Of a DNA stretch of 5,182 bases, positions 1-5,182 are shown in pieces. How positions within the stretch are numbered: position 1 is the first letter of the stretch; each line of letters starts with the position of its first letter. Below the pieces are notes generated by a model, which was not told the DNA's origin, ran no database searches, and saw nothing but the letters and a program-made list of their open reading frames with translations. Made by a program: the position numbers and the translations under genes. The stretch spans positions 1-5,182 of the forward strand of contig DXWR01000108.1 of assembly GCA_019416775.1 (NCBI GenBank), written 5' to 3'. The DNA is from Oscillospiraceae bacterium. GTDB lineage: Bacteria; Bacillota; Clostridia; Oscillospirales; Ruminococcaceae.

Positions 1-4
1 TTAT

Positions 5-10
5 TATATT
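5..10 (+). promoter_or_regulatory. Probable -10 element of the adhE promoter (TATATT)
   Basis: TATATT matches the SigA -10 consensus TATAAT at five of six bases and lies about 75 bases before the adhE start codon. The matching -35 element would fall upstream of the window, so only half of the promoter can be judged. Its last bases overlap the Rex-type operator, which fits a promoter repressed by occlusion of RNA polymerase. The expected transcription start is around position 17. Confidence 0.5.
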
Positions 11-26
11 GTTAAGATTTTAACAA
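9..26. promoter_or_regulatory. Rex-type redox operator (TTGTTAA-N4-TTAACAA)
   Basis: TTGTTAA (9-15) and TTAACAA (20-26) form a perfect inverted repeat around the 4-base spacer GATT. The symmetry extends one more base pair on each side, giving 8-base arms at 8-15 and 20-27. The sequence and spacing equal the known Firmicute Rex consensus TTGTTAANNNNTTAACAA. Rex is a repressor that senses the NADH/NAD+ ratio and commonly controls adhE and other NADH-consuming fermentation genes. Here the site overlaps the probable -10 element and start point of adhE. Inference: transcription is repressed at low NADH/NAD+ and released when NADH accumulates. The rex gene itself is not in this window. Confidence 0.88.
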
Positions 27-69
27 TGCCGTTTGATTCTAGTCCGTGGGAACAGCGGCAATGAAAGAT

Positions 70-74
70 GGAGG
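70..74 (+). promoter_or_regulatory. Ribosome binding site of adhE (GGAGG)
   Basis: GGAGG ends 9 bases before the ATG at 84 and decides the start. The reading frame is open further upstream to a TTG at 33, but those extra 17 codons lie in the leader, have no Shine-Dalgarno sequence and do not resemble AdhE. Confidence 0.85.
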
Positions 75-83
75 TACAGTGAT

Positions 84-2723
84 ATGGCGAAAAAAGAAGC
101 TGCCGTTGAAACCGAGCAGAAGATCGACGTTGCTAAGGTTATCGACGAGCACGTGGCAAAAGCCAAGGTGGCCCTGAATCAATTCATGAGCTACTCTCAG
201 GAACAAATCGACCACATTTGTCATCAGATGGTTTTGGCCGGTTTGGACAACCACATGAAGCTTGCCAAGATGGCGGTGGAAGAAACCAAGCGTGGCATTT
301 ATGAGGACAAGATCATCAAGAACATGTTCTCCACCGAATATATCTGGCACAGCATTAAAGACATGAAGACGGTTGGCATCGTCAACGACAACGAATTGGA
401 AGGCTATTTGGAAATTGCCGAGCCCATTGGTGTTATCTGCGGCGTAACCCCCGTCACCAACCCCACTTCTACCACAATCTTTAAGTCTCTCTGCGCCATC
501 AAAGCCCGTAACCCCATTATCTTCGGCTTCCATCCCGGCGCACAGCAGTGCTCTGTCGCCGCTGCAAAGATCATTCTGGAGGCTGCTGTGAAGGCCGGCG
601 CTCCTGAAAACTGCATTCAGTGGATTGAATATCCTTCCATTGAAGCAACCAACTATTTAATGAACCATCCCGGTGTATCCATGATTTTGGCTACCGGTGG
701 CCCAGGCATGGTAAAGGCTGCTTACAGCGCCGGCAAACCGGCTCTGGGCGTAGGCCCCGGCAACGTACCCGCTTATGTAAACAAAACCTGCAATCTGGAA
801 CAGGCCTGCAACGACATTATGCTCTCCAAGAGCTTTGACAACGGCATGATCTGTGCTTCCGAACAGGCTGCCATTGTAGACGCAGAGATTGCGGATCAGT
901 TTGAAACCATTTTGAAGGCCAATGACTGCTATTTCACCACGCCGGAAGAAACCGAAAAACTCAGCGAGTTCTGCTTCCCTGCTGCTAAGAACCATGCTTT
1001 GAACGGCGCCATCGTAGGTCAGTCTCCCTGCTGGATTGCCAAGCAGATTGGTTTGGACATTGACCCCAACACCAAGATCATCGTGGCCAAGGTGCCTCAT
1101 GCGGGTCTGGATGTGCCGCTGTCTAAGGAAAAGCTCTCCCCCGTCCTGGCCATGATCGTGGTCAACGGCGAAGAAGAAGGTTTTGCCACTGCGAAAACCA
1201 TGCTGGAAATCGGCGGTATGGGTCACTCTGCTGCTATTCACACCGGCGATATGGAAATGGCTGACCGCTACGGCAGCGCAATGCCCGCCGGCCGTATCAT
1301 CGTGAACTCTCCTTCTACCCACGGCGGTATCGGCGACATCTACAACACCAATATGCCTTCTTTGACCCTGGGCTGCGGCTCTTACGGCCAGAACTCCACC
1401 ACTTCCAACGTCTCCGCCAACAACCTGGTGAACATCAAGAGAGTTGCAAAAAGGAGAGTCAATATGCAGTGGTTCAAAGTTCCCCCGAAAATTTATTTCG
1501 AAGACGATTCCATTCAGTATCTGGAAAAGATGCCCAACATCTCCAGAGCTTTCATCGTTACCGACCCCACCATGGTGAAGTTGGGCAACGTAGACAAGCT
1601 GCTGCACTATTTGAGAAAGCGTCCTCAGCACTGCCATTCTGAAATCTTCTCCGACGTGGAAAGTGATCCCAGTGTGGAAACCATTATGCGCGGTGTGGAT
1701 ATGATGAACCAGTTCCAGCCCGACGTGATCATTGCTTTGGGCGGCGGTTCTGCTATGGACGCTGCCAAGGGCATGTGGCTGTTCTATGAACATCCCGATG
1801 TGGACTTTACCGGCTTGCGTCTGAAGTTCATGGACATCCGGAAGCGTGCCTATCACTTCCCCAACCTGGGCAAAAAAGCGCAGATGGTGTGTATCCCCAC
1901 CACTTCCGGTACCGGTTCTGAAGTAACTTCCTTCTCTGTTATTACCGACAAGAAGAACAACATCAAGTATCCTCTGGCTGACTACGAATTGACTCCTGAC
2001 GTGGCCATCATTGACCCGCAGTTCGTGCAGAGCCTGCCCAAGAGCCTGGTTGCTGACTGTGGTATGGACGTTTTGACCCATGCCATTGAAGCTTACGTTT
2101 CTGTTCTGGCCAGCGACTACACCGACGGCTTGGCCATCAATGCCATCAAGCTGGTGTTTGATTACCTGCGTGATTCCTACGATTGCGAAGATCCTCATCG
2201 CCGCTCTCTGGCAAGAGAAAAGATGCACAACGCTTCCTGCATTGCCGGTATGGCTTTCACTAACGCATTCCTGGGCATCAACCACTCCCTGGCTCACAAG
2301 CTGGGCGGCGAATACCACATCCCCCACGGACGTGCCAACGCCATCCTGCTGCCTTGGGTCATTGAGTATAATGCCACCAAGCCGGTGAAGTTTGCCACCT
2401 GGCCGAAGTACAACCACTTCATTGCCGATCAGCGTTTGGCAACCATTGCTCAGATTTTGGGTCTCCCCTGCTCCACCACCGAAGAAGGTGTGGCCAGCTT
2501 GATTAAGGCGGTTCGGGATCTGAACGAATACCTGCACATTCCGGCAAGCATTAAGGATGCCGGTGTGGACGAAGCGGTATTCCTTGCTGGTGTGGACGAA
2601 TTGGCCGACAAGGCGCACTCCGACCAGTGCACCACTGCCAACCCCCGCTATCCTCTGGTCAGCGAGCTGAAGGATCTGTACCTGAAGGCTTACTACGGCA
2701 CTGCCGATTATCCCAGAAAGTAA
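84..2723 (+). CDS. adhE: Bifunctional acetaldehyde-CoA/alcohol dehydrogenase AdhE
   Basis: A 879-residue cytoplasmic enzyme that reduces acetyl-CoA to acetaldehyde and then to ethanol, oxidising two NADH. The N-terminal half (about 1-440) is an acylating aldehyde dehydrogenase: PIGVICGVTPVTNP near 114, a glycine-rich GPGNVPAYV segment near 224-232, and the catalytic cysteine C257 in FDNGMICASEQ. A linker (about 440-465) leads to an iron-dependent alcohol dehydrogenase with GGGSAMDAAK (553-562) and TTSGTGSE (606-613). The expected metal ligands are D662, H666, H734 and H748, within GMDVLTHAIEAY and HSLAHKLGGEYHIPHG. The length is normal for full AdhE and no key residue is missing. AdhE proteins usually assemble into helical spirosomes. 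The gene is monocistronic, with a Rex-type operator in front and a terminator behind. An in-frame ATG with its own ribosome binding site sits in the linker (see 1451-1466). Confidence 0.97.
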   Translation: MAKKEAAVETEQKIDVAKVIDEHVAKAKVALNQFMSYSQEQIDHICHQMVLAGLDNHMKLAKMAVEETKRGIYEDKIIKNMFSTEYIWHSIKDMKTVGIVNDNELEGYLEIAEPIGVICGVTPVTNPTSTTIFKSLCAIKARNPIIFGFHPGAQQCSVAAAKIILEAAVKAGAPENCIQWIEYPSIEATNYLMNHPGVSMILATGGPGMVKAAYSAGKPALGVGPGNVPAYVNKTCNLEQACNDIMLSKSFDNGMICASEQAAIVDAEIADQFETILKANDCYFTTPEETEKLSEFCFPAAKNHALNGAIVGQSPCWIAKQIGLDIDPNTKIIVAKVPHAGLDVPLSKEKLSPVLAMIVVNGEEEGFATAKTMLEIGGMGHSAAIHTGDMEMADRYGSAMPAGRIIVNSPSTHGGIGDIYNTNMPSLTLGCGSYGQNSTTSNVSANNLVNIKRVAKRRVNMQWFKVPPKIYFEDDSIQYLEKMPNISRAFIVTDPTMVKLGNVDKLLHYLRKRPQHCHSEIFSDVESDPSVETIMRGVDMMNQFQPDVIIALGGGSAMDAAKGMWLFYEHPDVDFTGLRLKFMDIRKRAYHFPNLGKKAQMVCIPTTSGTGSEVTSFSVITDKKNNIKYPLADYELTPDVAIIDPQFVQSLPKSLVADCGMDVLTHAIEAYVSVLASDYTDGLAINAIKLVFDYLRDSYDCEDPHRRSLAREKMHNASCIAGMAFTNAFLGINHSLAHKLGGEYHIPHGRANAILLPWVIEYNATKPVKFATWPKYNHFIADQRLATIAQILGLPCSTTEEGVASLIKAVRDLNEYLHIPASIKDAGVDEAVFLAGVDELADKAHSDQCTTANPRYPLVSELKDLYLKAYYGTADYPRK
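1451..1466 (+). promoter_or_regulatory. Candidate internal ribosome binding site and start inside adhE
   Basis: AAGGAG at 1451-1456 is followed after 7 bases by an in-frame ATG at 1464, residue M461 of AdhE. The position is the junction where the alcohol dehydrogenase domain begins (MQWFKVPPKIYFE). Initiation here would give a 419-residue free-standing iron alcohol dehydrogenase. The Shine-Dalgarno sequence is made by consecutive Lys-Arg-Arg codons, including the only AGG arginine codon in the gene. It may still be a chance product of a conserved Lys-Arg-Arg stretch. Whether it is used cannot be told from sequence. Confidence 0.35.
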
Positions 2724-2740
2724 TTTTGAATTTTAAGAAG

Positions 2741-2774
2741 GGCCGGTACGGGTATTCCGTATCGGTCTTTTTTT
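2741..2774 (+). terminator. Rho-independent terminator of adhE
   Basis: GGCCGGTACGG (2741-2751) pairs with CCGTATCGGTC (2757-2767) over 11 pairs, two of them G-U, around the 5-base loop GTATT. Seven T residues follow (2768-2774). It starts 17 bases after the adhE stop codon and makes adhE a single-gene unit. Confidence 0.9.
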
Positions 2775-2801
2775 GACATTTGGATCAAAGTATGATATAC
2801 T
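2773..2801 (+). promoter_or_regulatory. SigA-type promoter of the aldolase-family gene
   Basis: TTGACA (2773-2778) is a perfect -35 hexamer. Exactly 17 bases later comes TATACT (2796-2801), five of six bases of the -10 consensus, preceded by TGA, which gives an extended -10 (TGaTATACT). The expected start is near 2808, about 48 bases before the ATG. The first two bases of the -35 box are the last two T residues of the adhE terminator. This is the best-matching promoter in the window and suggests housekeeping-level expression independent of adhE. Confidence 0.85.
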
Positions 2802-2810
2802 AACATTGCT

Positions 2811-2825
2811 GGTTTGATTTAAACC
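2811..2825 (+). repeat. Short inverted repeat at the 5' end of the aldolase-family transcript
   Basis: GGTTT (2811-2815) and AAACC (2821-2825) are perfect inverted arms around GATTT, just downstream of the expected transcription start. It could be a small 5' stem or an operator half-site pair. Five base pairs is short enough to arise by chance. Confidence 0.3.
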
Positions 2826-2840
2826 GTTAAAGTGCTAAAA

Positions 2841-2847
2841 GAAGGAG
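2841..2847 (+). promoter_or_regulatory. Ribosome binding site of the aldolase-family gene (GAAGGAG)
   Basis: GAAGGAG ends 8 bases before the ATG at 2856. It favours this start over a second in-frame ATG at 2880 (residue 9), which lacks an upstream Shine-Dalgarno sequence. Confidence 0.85.
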
Positions 2848-2855
2848 TGTGAAGA

Positions 2856-3833
2856 ATGGCACCTAGAAAAGGAAGCCTCATGGAAGTCCGGGACGACATC
2901 AAAGTTCTGGATGCCACCATCCGCGATGGCGGATTGTGCAATAATTTTCGATTCAGCGATGAATTTGTTACCGAGCTGTATAAGACCAACATTAAGAGCG
3001 GTGTTGACTATATGGAATTCGGCTATAAAGCCAGCCGTAAGCTGTTCCGGGAAGAGGATTTCGGCAAATGGAAGTTCTGCAAGGAAGAGGACATCCGTTC
3101 CATTGTAGGAGACAATATTTCCGATCTTAAAATTGCGGTTATGGCAGATGTAGGCCGGTGCGATTTCAAAACTGATTTTTTACCCAAAAAAGATAGCGTC
3201 ATTGATATGGTGCGGGTGGCCTGCTATATTAACCAGATCCCGGCAGCCATTGAAATGATTGAATATCTCCATGACCTGGGCTATGAAACCACCTGTAATA
3301 TTATGGCGGTATCCCAGTGCGACAGTGAGCAAATCGAACAAGCCTTGGAAATGCTCTGTACCTCCAGCGTGGACGTGATCTATCTGGTGGACAGTTATGG
3401 TTCCCTCTATCCGGAAAACACCTCTGCCTTGGCAGAAAAGTATCTGAAAGCCACAGAAAAGGCAGGAAAACAAGCAGGTTTTCATGCCCACAACAACCAG
3501 AATCTGGCCTTTGCCAATACCATTGAAGCGCTGTCCTACGGGGTTTCCTATCTGGATGCCACTGCCCAAGGAATGGGCCGCGGTGCGGGAAACTGTGCCA
3601 TGGAACTGCTGCTGGGCTTTTTGAAAAATCCGAAATATAACCTGTACTCCCTGCTCACTTTCATTGAAAAGTATATGCTTCCCTTAAAGGAGCAAGGGAT
3701 TGTTTGGGGTTACGATTTGCAGTATATGTTCACCGGGCAGTTGAACCGTCATCCGCGGGAAGCCATGGAATTCACCGCCCAAGGACGGAAAGATTACTGT
3801 GAATTCTATAAATCTCTGCTGGAAAATTTCTAA
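2856..3833 (+). CDS. DRE-TIM (HMGL-like) aldolase-family protein, 4-hydroxy-2-oxovalerate aldolase-like
   Basis: A 325-residue soluble protein with the marks of DRE-TIM metallolyases, TIM-barrel enzymes that make or break C-C bonds next to a 2-oxo acid using a divalent metal. Visible motifs are DATIRDGG (19-26, with R23 and metal ligand D24), LVDSYGSLYP (177-186), HAHNN (210-214, metal ligands H210 and H212) and the glycine loop GRGAGN (241-246). The closest familiar family is 4-hydroxy-2-oxovalerate aldolase (MhpE/DmpG). In those enzymes a catalytic histidine follows the RDG motif, whereas here that position is L27, in RDGGLCNN. The C-terminus (GYDLQYMFTGQLNRHPREAM, 285-304) also appears to differ from the DmpG partner-binding domain. 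It therefore probably belongs to the uncharacterised HOA-aldolase-like subgroup, with substrate unknown. It has its own promoter, a monocistronic layout and a shared terminator. The family is secure; the reaction is not. Confidence 0.85.
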   Translation: MAPRKGSLMEVRDDIKVLDATIRDGGLCNNFRFSDEFVTELYKTNIKSGVDYMEFGYKASRKLFREEDFGKWKFCKEEDIRSIVGDNISDLKIAVMADVGRCDFKTDFLPKKDSVIDMVRVACYINQIPAAIEMIEYLHDLGYETTCNIMAVSQCDSEQIEQALEMLCTSSVDVIYLVDSYGSLYPENTSALAEKYLKATEKAGKQAGFHAHNNQNLAFANTIEALSYGVSYLDATAQGMGRGAGNCAMELLLGFLKNPKYNLYSLLTFIEKYMLPLKEQGIVWGYDLQYMFTGQLNRHPREAMEFTAQGRKDYCEFYKSLLENF

Positions 3834-3853
3834 CGTTTTTCCCTTATGGAGCA

Positions 3854-3897
3854 AAAAACAGCCTTACTCTCACGAAAACGGAGGTAAGGCTGTTTTT
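3854..3897. terminator. Bidirectional terminator between convergent genes
   Basis: CAGCCTTAC (3859-3867) pairs perfectly with GTAAGGCTG (3884-3892). Flanking A and T runs (3854-3858 with 3893-3897) lengthen the stem to 14 pairs, around a 16-base loop. On the plus strand a T-run follows and ends the aldolase-family transcript. On the minus strand the complement of the A-run supplies the T-run for the Lgt-family gene, whose stop codon is only a few bases away. One hairpin thus serves both converging units. Confidence 0.9.
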
Positions 3898-3901
3898 CTT
3901 G

Positions 3902-4693
3902 TTATTTTCTCTGGCGACGGCGGATGAGTTGATAGATCCCGAATCCCGCACAGGCAAGCAGGATTAAAATGCTGATGATTTGAGAGGTAGAGATGCCGAT
4001 TCCAAACCAAATGCCACGATAAGTGTCTCCACGGAAGAATTCTAGAACGAACCGTCCCACTGCATAGATGGCAAGGTAAAGGAAAAACAGGTAATGCTTC
4101 ATCTTTCCTTTTTGCAGCATCCAAAGTAGAAATAAGAATAACAGAAGATTAAATCCTGCTTCCACCAGCTGTACCGGAAAGCGTGGCACGCCGTTGGCAC
4201 TTTCCAGCATACTGTTGTGGAAGGTAATGCCGTATTCCCACTCCACGCCATAACAACAGCCGCCTACAAAGCAGCCGATTCGTCCAAAGCAGTGGAACAG
4301 CGGTACAGCACAAGCTAGGATGTCGGTGTATCCACCCAATGGCTTCACTTTCATTACTTTTGCTGCAATAGCTCCGGCTGCAATGCCGCCCAGCAAACCA
4401 CCGTAAAACACTTGCCCACCAAAAATGCCACCCATAATTGCTGTAAAAGAATCCCAATCATGGATATGGCCAATGAGATAGAAATAATTAATATTGGTAA
4501 GAGCATAGACCAAATGGCCGCCAAGAAAGACACCGATGACGGCAAAGAGCAGAATAAACACCATGGTCACTTCGTTGAGTTTTTTCCGCTTTGCCATGAG
4601 ATAACTGAAGGCGCCGGCTGCTAAAGCACCGATTAGTGCCAAAATCGCATAGCTGCTGATCTCCCTGCCCAAAATGACGATATTTCCGATCAT
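3902..4693 (-). CDS. Lgt-family membrane protein (prolipoprotein diacylglyceryl transferase-like, lgt-like)
   Basis: A 263-residue polytopic membrane protein with about seven hydrophobic segments (near 13-34, 42-66, 88-112, 121-148, 176-193, 199-219, 234-254) and a basic tail, RRRQRK. True Lgt moves diacylglycerol from phosphatidylglycerol to the lipobox cysteine of prelipoproteins. Family marks kept are Y15, R138 in the signature GRIGCFVGGCCYG (137-149), and R214 and E218 in GRFVLEFFR. The canonical signature GRxGNFxNxExxG is altered: its first Asn is C141, its second Asn G144 and its Glu C146. The essential His of the HGG motif is Y97 (FYGGL). It is therefore an Lgt-fold protein that may be a paralogue with a different activity; a cell would normally also carry a canonical lgt elsewhere. 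The ATG at 4693 is preceded by AAGGGGAGA with 9-base spacing. It lies 91 bases downstream of the DUF4190-like gene, with a terminator between. Confidence 0.88.
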   Translation of the reverse strand: MIGNIVILGREISSYAILALIGALAAGAFSYLMAKRKKLNEVTMVFILLFAVIGVFLGGHLVYALTNINYFYLIGHIHDWDSFTAIMGGIFGGQVFYGGLLGGIAAGAIAAKVMKVKPLGGYTDILACAVPLFHCFGRIGCFVGGCCYGVEWEYGITFHNSMLESANGVPRFPVQLVEAGFNLLLFLFLLWMLQKGKMKHYLFFLYLAIYAVGRFVLEFFRGDTYRGIWFGIGISTSQIISILILLACAGFGIYQLIRRRQRK

Positions 4694-4702
4694 GATAAAA
4701 GT

Positions 4703-4710
4703 CTCCCCTT
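4703..4710 (-). promoter_or_regulatory. Ribosome binding site of the Lgt-family gene
   Basis: Read on the minus strand, AAGGGGAG lies 9 bases before the ATG at 4693. It supports that start, since the first transmembrane segment begins about 13 residues later, as in Lgt. Confidence 0.75.
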
Positions 4711-4729
4711 ACTGGGTTTTTGCATAGAG

Positions 4730-4757
4730 AAAAAGCGCCTGCCGCAAAAGCAGGCGC
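4730..4757 (-). terminator. Terminator downstream of the DUF4190-like gene
   Basis: On the minus strand GCGCCTGC (4757-4750) pairs with GCAGGCGC (4742-4735) over 8 perfect, GC-rich pairs around a 7-base loop, followed by five T residues (4734-4730) and further pyrimidines. It starts 27 bases after the stop codon of the DUF4190-like gene. It lies only 36 bases before the Lgt-family start codon, so it either separates the two units or limits read-through into the second gene. No convincing promoter is visible between the hairpin and the Lgt-family start. Confidence 0.82.
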
Positions 4758-4784
4758 CTTCTTTTCTGCATACAAATTACAAGA

Positions 4785-5096
4785 TTAGTAATAAGCGGCC
4801 AGGCTAGCCAGGCTGTTATAGCTAGAGCAAGCAGTGCAAAGAATGCAGGAGTAGCAGATTGCACCAATGAGGCTGAATGCGCAGCCTACAATGCCAAGCA
4901 CTAAACCGGCAATTGCCAAACCTTGAGATTGGCCGGTCGCTTTCAACTTTTTCATGCTGATAGCACCAAAGACAACGCCCAGAATGGACAAAATAAAGGT
5001 GAAATATCCAACATAAGGAATCAATCCACCGACGATGCCCAAGATGCCGCAAACTAAAGCAGCAATTCCCATGCCTTTGCCATTGTTCTGATCCAT
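4785..5096 (-). CDS. Small DUF4190-like membrane protein with a CxxCxxCxxC tail
   Basis: A 103-residue integral membrane protein of unknown function. After a short polar start (MDQNNGKG) come two hydrophobic glycine-rich helices (about 9-26 and 28-47), a positively charged loop (MKKLKATGQSQG, 48-59) and a third hydrophobic stretch (about 60-88) beginning GLAIAGLVLGIVG. This hairpin-loop-GxAIAGLVLGI pattern is typical of DUF4190 proteins. The C-terminal part carries cysteines C81, C84, C87 and C90, each three residues apart, then a Ser/Ala/Tyr tail. The ATG at 5096 is chosen because AAAGGAG lies 8 bases upstream. The frame stays open to ATG codons at 5180 and 5153, but neither has a ribosome binding site, and the added residues (basic, with no membrane segment) do not look like family sequence. 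Its promoter is not visible and probably lies beyond the window. Confidence 0.8.
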   Translation of the reverse strand: MDQNNGKGMGIAALVCGILGIVGGLIPYVGYFTFILSILGVVFGAISMKKLKATGQSQGLAIAGLVLGIVGCAFSLIGAICYSCILCTACSSYNSLASLAAYY

Positions 5097-5104
5097 AACT
5101 CTTT

Positions 5105-5111
5105 CTCCTTT
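5105..5111 (-). promoter_or_regulatory. Ribosome binding site of the DUF4190-like gene (AAAGGAG)
   Basis: On the minus strand AAAGGAG sits 8 bases before the ATG at 5096. It decides this start over the longer in-frame alternatives at 5180 and 5153. Confidence 0.85.
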
Positions 5112-5182
5112 AAGTAAGAAACTTGGTTTTGTTTTGCAAAGCCAGTGCTTCATCAAACCGCCCTTGCGTTTGAACCTCATTC

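Noticed and set aside
33..83. N-terminal extension of AdhE from a TTG at 33
   Set aside because: There is no Shine-Dalgarno sequence before it, the added residues are not AdhE-like, and the ATG at 84 has GGAGG at good spacing. The expected transcription start also leaves only a very short leader before 33.
61..177. Small upstream frame starting at ATG 61 and overlapping the adhE start out of frame
   Set aside because: About 38 codons, basic and low in information, with no ribosome binding site. It is best explained as a chance ATG in the leader.
2080..2388. 102-codon plus-strand frame within adhE
   Set aside because: Out-of-frame shadow of the alcohol dehydrogenase domain with no start signal.
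657..2618. A 653-codon open frame on the minus strand, opposite adhE
   Set aside because: It lies wholly inside the clearly real adhE frame, its translation resembles no known domain, and long antisense frames commonly arise opposite strongly codon-biased genes. No ribosome binding site or promoter supports it.
4149..4457. Additional minus-strand frames overlapping the Lgt-family gene, including one reaching to 4775
   Set aside because: They are alternative frames of a gene whose own frame shows the Lgt family motifs and membrane segments. None has its own ribosome binding site.
5097..5180. 28-residue N-terminal extension of the DUF4190-like protein from ATG 5180
   Set aside because: The AAAGGAG site immediately before ATG 5096 is far stronger, and the extension has no membrane segment or family similarity.
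5112..5182. Possible promoter TTGCAA with a 17-base spacer and TACTTA, upstream of the DUF4190-like gene
   Set aside because: The -10 candidate matches only two of six consensus bases and runs into the ribosome binding site. The true promoter is more likely outside the window.

Overview
The window looks like chromosomal core sequence from an anaerobic, fermentative Firmicute, most likely Clostridia. The evidence is a clostridial-type AdhE, a perfect Rex-type operator in front of it, purine-rich AGGAG-type ribosome binding sites before every gene, and compact hairpin-plus-T-run terminators. The genus cannot be fixed from the sequence. No mobile element, CRISPR array, tRNA or rRNA is visible.

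Layout. Bases 1-83 hold a probable -10 element overlapped by a Rex box, then a short leader. Bases 84-2723 (+) encode the bifunctional aldehyde/alcohol dehydrogenase AdhE, which regenerates NAD+ by reducing acetyl-CoA to ethanol. A terminator at 2741-2774 closes this unit. Its T-run runs straight into a near-consensus promoter (TTGACA, 17 bp, TATACT) that drives a separate DRE-TIM aldolase-family gene at 2856-3833 (+). A bidirectional terminator at 3854-3897 separates that gene from a convergent minus-strand pair: an Lgt-family membrane protein with an unusual cysteine-rich signature (3902-4693) and, upstream of it, a small DUF4190-like membrane protein (4785-5096). A minus-strand terminator at 4730-4757 lies between these last two.

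How the genes fit together. adhE is a redox-regulated fermentation gene: when NADH rises, Rex should leave the operator and allow ethanol production. The aldolase-like gene has its own promoter, so it is not in an operon with adhE. The adjacency is still worth noting, because classical relatives of this aldolase pass acetaldehyde to an acylating aldehyde dehydrogenase, the activity of AdhE's N-terminal half. The minus-strand pair is unrelated to fermentation and concerns the membrane. No multi-gene novel system is evident. The points of most interest are an internal ribosome-binding site and ATG exactly at the AdhE domain junction, an aldolase lacking the usual catalytic histidine, and an Lgt homologue in which several catalytic residues are replaced, mostly by cysteine.
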